Both the position numbers and the translations under genes were made by a program. 64,000 nucleotides of DNA, taken from Sipunculus nudus. Its lineage: Eukaryota; Annelida; Sipuncula; Golfingiida; Sipunculidae. A model generated the notes under the pieces. That model saw only the letters and a program-made list of their open reading frames with translations. It was not told where the DNA came from and did no database searches. The stretch is taken from contig CM049311.1 in the NCBI GenBank assembly GCA_026874595.1, forward strand, positions 74,650,953 to 74,714,952, written 5' to 3'. Of this stretch, positions 38,517-50,500 are shown one piece after another. Positions within the stretch are counted from its first letter, which is position 1. Every line of letters begins with the position of its first letter.

Positions 38517-41500
38517 TCAAGATATTCACAACAATATTTACAAGTTAACAACAATATTAACTTAAAACAATGAATCAATCTTGCCCTGCTTAACAAAGGG
38601 AATCTTATTTATAATTTTCAAAGAAAGCTGGTCCTTTTATAACTTTATTAAACAAGCCTTTGTCAAAGGCTTTGAATAGCCTGGTTGTCATATTGCACAA
38701 ACAGAAACCGCTAATTAATGATATACCATGAGTACACACTGAGTCACTTTGTTGATCACTGACTTGTGCTCACCGTAATTAGAAGCAGACTCCGTTAAAA
38801 TCTCAATAAACTTCAAAGCAGGTATCATCATTAGATTACAGGTGACTGCTCACGTTATCAAACAGACTCTCTATATTGGTACTATTTTAGTTAGCATCGA
38901 GTCCCATTGTCTTTTTGATGAATTTTCTATTGATGTTATTGAAGGAGGTCGTCAGTTTGTTTTTCGTCAAGAACTGACATATTGTCAAGTCAAAATGTGT
39001 GAGATAAGCAATGACAGTTGATCGCTTACGTAATGACAAACTTACTTTCATGACTCACTTTTTTAATTAAATCCGCGCAAATGTTATTTACACATCGCTA
39101 AGACTAGTTATGAACTTCGGTCAACGACCGCAGCCTAGTGAATGCGATCGCGGTGTCAGAAATACAACGGTAGTTCTATTCGACGAATAATAATGAGGGA
39201 TTTCCCCTAGATCACGTGATCCTTTACCGTTAAGATGTTTTAACAATCGTTTAACAAATCCGATGTGTTCAAAGATAGGCTGTGCTAAAAAAAAGTAATG
39301 GTACACAGGCATCAGAATTGAAGAATTGCGTCGTTTTACATGTTCCCTCGCAATATTCCATTTTTGGTGAAAGATTAAAACCAAACGGGCCCTGGGCTAT
39401 TTACACCTGGAGGGGTATTGTGAATTGATGTCCAAATCACCGCGGGGAAAGTAGGTCACCATTGCCACCTGCACATTCAAGAGACGGTCAATTGCACGGT
39501 CTTTTTAGTCTTAACTTAGGACGCCAGGTGCCACTTCTGCTACACCTGGCGGTCGCTTAACGGAGGTTAAGACCAGCGACCGGCCACATTTGAGCGGTCG
39601 GTGGTCGCGTACCACAAACGATCGCTCAACACAGGGGCATTAAAGAGTGATTAAGCTCGGTGCATTCATTTTTCGGTCGTAAGTCACAGACGGTCGCTAG
39701 TGGCAGTGGTCGCTTGGTTCAGGTTTCACTGTACCTTTGGAGACAGGGAAGAGGATTGATTTCATTTATTTTATTAACAAATGGAGTACTACTGTCACAC
39801 AGATTTTGACTTGGCCATATAACTTATAAGCAGAACATATAATATAAGAGTTTAACTATTTATTAAAAAAATTACAAATATTGTCCCAAATATAATTTTT
39901 ATTAAAAATAATAAGAGAATCATATGATTTTTTAAAATAAAATATAACTGATATGATTATTAAAATAATATTAAAGAATATATTCATGAATGCTTTCATG
40001 AATACATTTTGAAAGTATTTGCACGAGTATTCATATACTTTCATTTTTACCTGAATTCCCATTCAGAAATTTTATAATGGAGTACATAATCATATTCGTT
40101 TTTAAATACAATTACAAAGTATTCGCACCATGTCTGGTATTTATTCAGTTTTCACCAAACAATGATGTTGAGAATCCAGAATATACAAATTTCACACATT
40201 TAAATAATGATCATAAGTACCTGGTTTTATGGCTTTTATTTATATTAAAAAATAACTGTAAAAAATTCATTTTGGACTACTTTCACATCAATGTACACAC
40301 TCGACACAGCAGGAATCTAGATTAATATTATCAACTGCATCTTTGTCTATCATTAATTTCCTTCATATAATCCTTAATGATTAGTAATGAATAATATGAT
40401 TTACTTCTTTATCATTAAAAATGAACTGAAAATGCCATAGGTGACTGCATGGAGTTATTTGGAATATGTGACATTCTACCCATCGATACAAGATTCTTAT
40501 AACAACAGTAACTGCAAGTTAATTTCCTGTTATTATAAACTAACAAATTCCTTTTCTATTTTTCTTTAATTTGTTATTAAAAACCAATAAAAATTTATTA
40601 ATTTATTGTTTATTGTTATGTTTTTGGTTAAAACTACTAGATGAGTTGGGTTGAACACCTGGATCAACTGTGGCTGGCCATAAGCTGCCTTGATTCTCCC
40701 CTCAAGCGTGCATAATTTGATGAAAGGTCAACTAGGTCAACATACAGGTGACTCAAGAGGGGCTGGAGAGAGCCAAAGTCTGACAGGGTCTCATAAAAAA
40801 CATTAATAAAAGCTACAATATTTGGCAAATTTCTTTCAGCTTTCTAAACTAAAAAGCTGAAATCCTTCTGTGTGCATGATATGAAAATTATATCAACAGT
40901 GCTCACAGGAAACAAACGTGCCTTGGTCACAGTTGGGCAAAATTTAAGGTACTAATTTTATATTTATACTAATAACTTATAAAATTTGAAAAATTCAGAA
41001 CTAATTTTGGGTATTCAATTGAATCTTGATTAAATAATGTTACATACCTGACAAAAAAAATCTCTAGCTTCAGCAATGCCCTTGTTAAGGGAGTAAATAT
41101 ATTTCTTGATTTTTTACAAAGTGCATTATGTTTGGGCCCATAACTTTAAAAAAAATACACAATACTGACATCATTTCTGGCATGTGCATAGTGAATGTAT
41201 AGAAAAATATGTATATTATATATGATCAAAGTCAGATCAGTGATTTTGATATTAGGCAGTCTTAAAGTGTAACATTGGGTTTTTAATGGAAAAATGAAGT
41301 TTTTCATTGATATCTCGAAGGAATTAAGTCCTAGTGACCAAATTCTTGGCATGGTAGGGGATTTTGGAGAAATCTAACTGTATGCCAAATTTAAGGAACT
41401 TAGAGCTGAAGCTCAGGAGCTGAGCTCTAGCAAACTGCATAACACTAGCAATATGTGACATGGTGCTTGAAAACTTGAATAAAATCTACAGTTTTTGATC

Positions 41501-44500
41501 AACTGGTTTCAAATTTTTGGTGTTAACAGTTGAAATGCTAACAAAAACATGCTGTGAAAATTAAATCCACAGCAATTACAGCAAAAAAAGTGCCATGGTC
41601 AAAGTTGGGCAAAATTTAAGGTACCAATTTTTTATTTTTGCTAATATTTTTAAAAATTTAAAAGATTTTGATCTAATTTTGGGTATAAAATTTAATTTTG
41701 ATTAATAAAAGTAATATTACTGGAAAAAAGTGCTTAGCTTTAACAATTTTTGTGTTAAGTGATAATATTTCTTTCCTGATTATTTACAAAATGCATTATG
41801 TTTGGGCCCATAACTTTTTTAAATTAAATAATACAGACCTAATTTCTGGCATGTACATAGGAATTATATAGAGGATTATTTATAGGAAATATGAGGAAAT
41901 ATAGATGAGTGGTTTTGATATTAGGCAGTCCTAAAGTGTGAAAATAGGTTTTTAATAAAAAATTGAGGTTTTTCCTTAATTTCTCAAAGGAATGAAGTTG
42001 CAAAGACCCAGTTTTCGGCTTGGTAGGAGATCTTGGGGACATCTAACATTATGCTGAATTTTGGATTCCTAGGTCTTACGGTTTCAAAACGTGCCACATC
42101 TACGGACGGACGGACGGACGGACAGACGGACGGACGACGGACAATGGACCACGACTATAGCTCAGATGACTTATAGTCAGCTGAGCTAAAAAAAGAGAAA
42201 AATCTCAAAAAATTGATTAAATATAGGTGGCATCACCAGTATGCAGAAACTGATGAAACACTCCATGATCAATATCCATGCAAAGAATCATGGTGATCAA
42301 TGCATTAGTTGTTCAGATACCTGAGCTTTTGTATCAAATTTTCTATTTTTCTGGGGGGGGGGGGGTACTTGGAAGCCCCATAACTCACAGGTTTTGGGTA
42401 ACCGAGACCTAATTCAAGGTTTCCATGGAGAGTTTTCATGAGCCTCCCTACATGTTGAGACAGAAGATTTTAAGTCCAGTCATTAAGATTTGTGTCCTGT
42501 TAACAGATGAAGGTATCTTTTAAGGTCTCAAAAATACAGAAAAAAAATTGAAAAATACAGGTGGGCCCACCATTCTGCAAAAACTGATGTAACACCCCAT
42601 GATCAATATCCATGCAAAGAATCATGGTGATCAATGCATTAGTTGTTCAGATACTTAAGCTTAAATTTATATCAAATTTTTCATTATTCAAGGGGGGTAC
42701 TTCGGAGCCCCAATGCTTGAAGAATATGGGTAACAGATAGCTAATTCTAAGTTTTCAAGGAGACTTTTATGGACCTATCTGGATGTAAAATTAGAAGTTT
42801 CCAGGTCCAGTGTTTATGATTTGTGCCCTGTTAACATATGACAGCATCTTTTAAGGTCTCAAAATAGAGAAAAAACAAGGGACCTATGGGTCACGATGCT
42901 CAGCTGTTATTTATGATAAAAAATATTATTTAGAAATGAGGCACATGCTGGTTTTGTGTGGTAATAAATATAAGCTGTATTATGAGTTGTTGTTGTTTAG
43001 CTTATAAATGATTTTGATAGTACCTTTGGAGACAGGGAAGAGGATTGATTTCATTTATTTTATTAACAATTGGAGTACTATTGTCACACAGATTTTGACT
43101 TGGCCATATAACTTATAAGCAGAACATATAATATAAGAGTTTAACTATTTATTAAAAAAAATTACAAATATTGTCCCAAATATAATTTTTATTAAAAATA
43201 ATAAGAGAATCATATGATTTTTTAAAATGAAATATAACTGATATGATTATTAAAATAATATTAAAGAATATATTCATGAATGCATTCATGAATACATTTT
43301 GAAAGTATTTGCACAAGTATTCATATACTTTCATTTTTACCTGAATTCCCATTCTTTATGCAAGAAATTTTATAATGGAGTACATAATCATATTCGTATT
43401 TAAATACAATTACAAAGTATTCGCACCATGTCTGGTATTTATTCAATTTTCACCAAACAATGATGTTGAGAATCCAGAATATACAAAATTCACACATTTA
43501 AATAATGATCATAAGTACCTGGTTTTATGGCTTTTATTTATATTAAAAAATAACTGTGAAATATTCATTTTGGACTAATTTAACATCAATGTACACACTA
43601 GACACAGTAGGAATCTAGATTAATATTATCAACTGCATCTTTGTCTATCATTAATTTCCTTCATATGATCCCTAATGATTAGTAATGAATAATATGATTT
43701 ACTTCTTTTTCATTAAAATTGAACTGAAAAATGCCATAGGTGACTGCATGGTGTTATTTGGAATATGTGACATTCTACCCATCGATACAAGATTCTTATA
43801 TCATCAGTAACTGCAAATTAATTTCCTGTTATTATAAACTAACAAATTCCTTTTCTATTTTTCTTTAATTTGTTATTAAAAACCAATAAAAATTTATTAA
43901 TTTGTTGTTTATTGTTATGTTGTTGGTTAAAACTACTAGATGAGTTGGGTTGGACACCTGGATCAACTGTGGCTGGCCATAAGCTGCCTGGATTCCTGTA
44001 TGCCTCGCCTCAAGCGTGCATAATTTGATGAAAGGTCAACAAGGTCAACATACAGGTGACTCAAGAGGGGCTGGAGAGAGCCAAAGTCTGACAGGGTCTC
44101 ATAAAAAACATTAATAAAAGCTACAATTTTTGGCCAATTTCTTTCAGCTTTCTAAACTAAAAAGCTGAAATCCTTATGTGTGCATGATATGAAAATTATA
44201 TCAACAGTGCTCACGGGAAACAAACGTGCCATGGTCACAGTTGGGCAAAATTTAAGGTACTTATTTTATATTTATACTAATAACTTATAAAATTTGAAAA
44301 ATTCAGAACTAATTTTGGGTATTCAATTGAATCTTGATTAAATAATGTTACATCCCTGACAAAAAAAATCTCTAGCAATGCCCTTGTTAAGGGAATAAAT
44401 ATATTTCTTGATTTTTTACAAAGTGCATTATGTTTGGGCCCATAACTTAAAACAATTACGCAATACTGACATCATTCTGGGATGTGCATAGAGAATGAAA

Positions 44501-47500
44501 AATATGTATATTGTTTATGATTAAAGTCAGATCAGTTGTTTTGATATTAGGCAGTCTTGAAGTGTAACAATGAGTTTTTAATGGAAAAATGAAGTTTTTA
44601 ATTAATATCTCGAAGGTATTAAGTCCTAGTGACCAAATTCTTGGCATGGTAGGGGATTTTGGAGACATCTAACTGTATGCTGAATTTAAGGAACTTAGAG
44701 CTGAAGCTAGGGAGCTGAGCTTTTGCAAACTGCATAACACTAGCTTGATGTAAACAATATGTTACAAGGTGCTTGAAAACTTGATTAAAATCTACAGTTT
44801 TTGATCAACTGGTTTCAAATTTTTGGTGTTAACAGTTGAAATGCTGACAAAAACATGCTGTGAAAATTAAATCCACAGTACTTACAGGAAAAAAACGTGC
44901 CATGGTCAAAGTTGGGCAAAATTTAAGGTACCAATTTTTTATTTTTATTAATATTTTAAAAAATTTAAAAGATTTTCATCTAATTTTGGGTATACAATTT
45001 AATTTTGATTAATTAAAGTTATATTACTGGAAAAAAGGTCCACAGCTTTAACATTTTTTGTGTTAAGTGATCAAATATCTTTCCTTATTTTTTTCAAAAT
45101 GCATTATGTTTGGGCCCAGAACTTTTTTGAATTAAATAATACAGACATAATTTCTGGCATGTACATAGGAACTATATAGAGGAATATTTATGGTAAATAT
45201 GAGGAAAAACAGATGAGTGGTTTTGATATTAGGCAGTCCTAAAGTGTGAAAATAGGTTTTTTATAAAAAATTGAGGTTTTTCCTTAATTTCTCAAAGGAA
45301 CGAAGTTGCAAAGACACAGTTTTCGGCTTGGTAGGAGATCTTGGGGACATCTAACATTATGCCGAATTTTGGATTCCTAGGTCTTACGGTTTCAAAACGT
45401 GCCACATCTACGGACGGACGGACGGACGGACAGACGGACGGACGACGGACAATGGACCACGACTATAGCTCAGATGACTTATAGTCAGCTGAGCTAAAAA
45501 TTGTAAAAAAAATTGAAAAAATACAGGTGGTGCCACTAGTCTGCAGAAACTGATGAAACACTCCATGATTATTATTGACCTTATATTACCCCTATTTTAA
45601 AAATTTGATAATTTACAGTTTACATACTATGTTGTAATACCTTAAAATATGGACCTTGACAAAATTAATGATCTGTAATATCCAGATTTGATCAAAGCAG
45701 AGACCCCTGGCTCATGATGCGATCCTATTATCAGAGAGATTTCATGCAGACCTGGTAGAATATTAAGCAGCATATTTCTTGGTCTTATGATTACAATTTG
45801 TACCATTTGAAAAACAAATGTAAAATTTAATTGTAATCAATCACTTTTGAGTAGAAACTCATTCAAACAGCTTAATTATTCACACATAAAAAAATGCATG
45901 GAACGTCTTAGACTGTGTGTTCCTTTTCATCTTGGATTGGAACTGGTAGATTGACTAAAAAAAGTTGCACATAAATACCATATTTGAAATAAAAATTCAG
46001 ATTTAATTGTATGAACTCAAAGAGTAGTTTTCTTGTTAATATCTTTTTTTTCATTAATTTTAATTTCTGGGCTCTAAGGAATATAAAAATACTAAAAAAA
46101 GTGGCATCCTGGGGGTTACTGCTAGGCCCCTCAAGTCGATAACTGTTAAGAGATGCAGAAAACCAGCTTCAGGACTACTGAAAACTACTCACAACCAGTT
46201 AAGGCACAATTATATTAATGAGCATACTAAAATGAAAGCCTGCTCAAAGTGACAAGCCTAGGGGTGAGGACAGCCAGCCAGTTACTATCACCCCTAATTA
46301 GCTCACCCTACCCTGCAGTTGCTGGAGGAGAACAAAAGCTGATCACTCAAGAGTTAATTTATTTAGGACATTTATCTAAAATTGTATATAAAATATTAGC
46401 TCTTAGCTGGATATCTATAAAAACATTTTTTGAGATAAATAAATTAAGACAACAGCAAATTTAAATGAGTAAATAGTGCATGCTTCTACCAAATATATAT
46501 ATATATATTCATTTCACTCTTTGTATTTCTGTCATGTCATAAAATAGCTACTCTGTTTAATATTCAAAACTGTGTTTTGGAAAAGATACTAAAATATTAG
46601 AATTAATTTTACCTAGGAAACAATATGTTTACCAAAGTAAATTACATTTAAATTACCTGAAATTAAACACTTTACAAAACAAGTGACCCATGGGTCATGA
46701 CGCTCAGCTGCCATGCATTACCTGTGACATCATGGACTGAGATTCACAACTTCCAGTCAAATTTTGAAGAACCAATTTGCCAATTTGTTGAAAATTTTCT
46801 ATGACAACAGAAATATATATCACCTATGTCTGGTTAAAACACAGTGAATTGATGGTCTGAGGAAAATGCATGATTGTTAAGCTATCAGGAACTATTCCAA
46901 CAGCTTGCTTGAAACCTGTCAGTCTCATAAGGAACTTCACAAAGGGCAAATATAAGATCAAAATATATAGCAAAATCAAGGAAATACATGCCAGAACTAG
47001 AATACGGATAGTCGACAAGCGACTACGTGTATCTGCCTAAATCAGAGTGGAACTGGTGAAGTGAGGCATGGATTGAGTGGCAAGGGGAAATAGAGTGAAG
47101 TGTTGCATATTAGCATGGATGTCTGCAGCCCCATTGTGTATGTAGGTTGCGCCACCTACCACAAAATCCAGAAAGCTGTCCAAGTTGTATACATATGCAA
47201 AATTTAAGGCAGATAAGTCAAACCACTACATGTATATGAGTGATTTTTGCCCTTGGCAGACAAACAGATGGATGCTGTGCAAAAATGGCTGCAGGTGGTG
47301 CCACCAGTTTTGCGTATGATAAAGAGCTATGTGAGAACTATACACATGCAAAACTTTGGCCCAATTGGTCAAACGGTTCCCAAGATATGAGCTTGGATAT
47401 CTGCTGCATAAATGTAGAGTGTAGGTGGCGCCACCTGTCATAAAATCAAGAGAGCTGTCGGGGATGTATAAACCTGCAAAATTTTAGGCAGATATGTCAA

Positions 47501-50500
47501 ACCACTGCAGAGATATGAGTGATTTTATCCCATGGCAGACAAATAGACGGAAGCTGTGCAAAAATAGCTGCAGGTGGCGCCACCAGTTTTGCGTATGATA
47601 CAGAGCTATGTGAGATCTATACACATGCAAAATTTTGGCTCAATCGGTCAAACGGTTCCCGAGATATGAGCTTGGATGTCTGCAGCGTAAACGTTAATGT
47701 AGGTGGCGCCACCTGTCATAAAATCAGAAAAGCTGTCTAGGATGTATATGCATGCCGAATTTTAGGTGAATTAGTCAAACCACTATAGAGATATGAGTGA
47801 TTTTAACCCCAGGCAGATGAACAAATGGACACTGTGCAAACATGGTTGCAGGTGGCGCCACCTTTTGTTGTATATGTTATAAAGCTATCCGAGGGCTATA
47901 TTTGTATACGCATGCTGAATTTCAGGTGAATTAGTCAAACCACTGCGGAGATATGAGTGATTTTAACCCAAGGCACAGATGGACACTGTGCAAACATGGT
48001 TGCAGGTGGCGCCACCATTTTTTGTATGTTAAACAGCTCTCCAAGGGCTACATTTGTGCAAAAAAATTTCCTGATCGTTCAAACGGTTCCCGAGATATGT
48101 TGGTTTATGTGTGGAAACAGACACACAAACTGACGCAGAGTGCAGAAGAAAGGTCAGAGGTCAAAACAAAATTGGGGTGCAGCAGTTCACATGTGAACTG
48201 AACATAATCCCGGGTTTCGTAAAATTCTGCCCAGCGGTTATGGAGGAGTTCTCCGGACACCTACGCGGCGGCAGCGGCGTGCAGCTGAAAACCTAGTATC
48301 CGCAAAACTCTGTTTTGGCGGATGCAATTATTGAGAAACAGGTGCTTCTGTATGAATTTTTATTCAATACAAGCCAACTGTATTGCACTTTTATAAATGA
48401 TGGTAATATTTATTCAGAAATATTTGACCCAATCCTTTACAAGATTACATAAATATACATCCAACTGCATTCACTTTAACTGTTCTTGAGATAATATGAT
48501 CAAAAGGAATTAAAAGATGGTTGCCTGGTGGCCATATTGGACTTTTGACAAGAGACCAAACTTGGGGCAAATTATCAAGTAATGAATGCCCAAAATAATT
48601 CAAAAGGCATGTCCAGGCGCTCATATCAGATTTATAAATATGCAATTGTAAAAAGTGTAAGTCCAATATTTTTTATTATCACCCTGCTTTTCAATGGGGT
48701 CAGCAGGGTAGGTAAACTGCCAAACCTGAAAGAAAAGAAATGCAGAAAGCATGACTAAGGGTCTTGAAATAAAACAAAAAGCCATCCTAAATCAAGGTAC
48801 ACATCCACATATTATGAGAACAAACACTTGCTTTTATATGTGGTGATATATATTAAAATATTCAGATATCTAGGAAACTATGTTTATTGCTAGGATTCCA
48901 TAAAATAAACTGCAAAATGTTCCCATCATCTTATAAATCAGTAGCTAAACCTTAATACTATACTCTCATAGTCTTAATGCCTGGCTGAAGCATTCAGACA
49001 ACAGTGTTTTTGTTATGAAGTAACGAGGTACTTATCACTGATCCTTATCACTTAATAGGCTGAAACAAAAGGGAGTCATATGTCACCAGTGTCACTCACA
49101 ATTACAGCCACACAGGGAGATTACCAGCTGGGGTGGGATGGTTATATATACAAGAAAAATAGAGATGGTCTATAAAATAAGTAATTGTGAACATCACTGA
49201 CCTATAAAATAAGTAATTGTGAACATCACTGACCTTTGACCTTGGCCTTTTGCCCATATATCAACTGGATTTTTTCTAAATGATGGGTAACTACTAACTA
49301 CTTAAATCTGGTGTAATTACTTGGCAACCATGGGTGAATAACTTTGACCTGCAACCTTTAACCTGCTGACCAGCTGACCCCAAAATCAATAAGTTATTTA
49401 ATCAAGCAAAAAGACCCATAAATATGAAGTTTGAGTCAAACTGAGTGATGCATAGATGTGGCATATGTGAAAGACTGAAGGTTTGGGTTGAACAGTTACA
49501 CTTGAAATATGCTAACAAGCATTTAGAACAATTAAATATTGTGACCTTGACCTTTGACTTTTTGACCTCAACATCAATAGGCTTCTTCCCTTATTGGTAG
49601 GTAAGCCATATATGAAAGATGGAAGGTACAGATTGAAAAGTTTGCCTGAAAATTACTCCATGCAAGAAGTGGGTGCTGTGAACTTGACCTTTGACCTCAA
49701 AATCAACAGGTCTTTTCCCCTGTTGGCAGAGAAGCCATATCAGTGCTGAAAGGTTTGGAATGAAAAGTCTAGCTTGAAATGTGTCCACAACCTTTTCAAA
49801 GAAGTGGATCCTGTGACCCTGACCTTTGACCTTGTGACCTCAAAATCTATAGGATTCTTCTCCAACTTAGTAGGTGAGCTATATGTGAAAGATCAAAGAA
49901 TTGGGATGAAAGGGTTGGCTTAAAATGCATCCACAGGCTTTTCAAAGAAGAGGCTCCTGTGACCTTGACCTTTGACCTTTTGACCTAAAAAAAGTTATGG
50001 TTCTTCCCCTGTTGGTAGGTGAGCTGTATGTGAAAGATGGAAGGTTTGGGATGAAAATTTTGTCTCAGAGTTATTTCTGGGGGGTGCAAACACACCCCAT
50101 AACTTCGAGAATATAGGTCACAGTGACCTAATTTCAGGTTTGCAAGGAGATCTTTTTATAACCTCTAAGACTGCATAGGGTTCATGGCCCTAGCCCCTAC
50201 GGTTACGATTTGTGCCCTGCTAACGGACGGACGGCCGGCCGGACAGACGGAAGGACGACGGACAAAGACCCATCGCTATAGCCCAGCATGACTGAAAGTC
50301 AGCTGAGCTAAAAACTTAAATGTTATATTAAAACTGAACAAATACTTGCAAACAAACATAACAAGAAAATTATGCAATACTGTTATGTATAAAAACTTCA
50401 CAAAACCTTGTATTTTATCATGTATAATCACAGAAGGTTTATGTTTAGTCATGAATGTTGTTACTGTATTATGTTTAATATTGTCCAAGAATAAAGAAAT

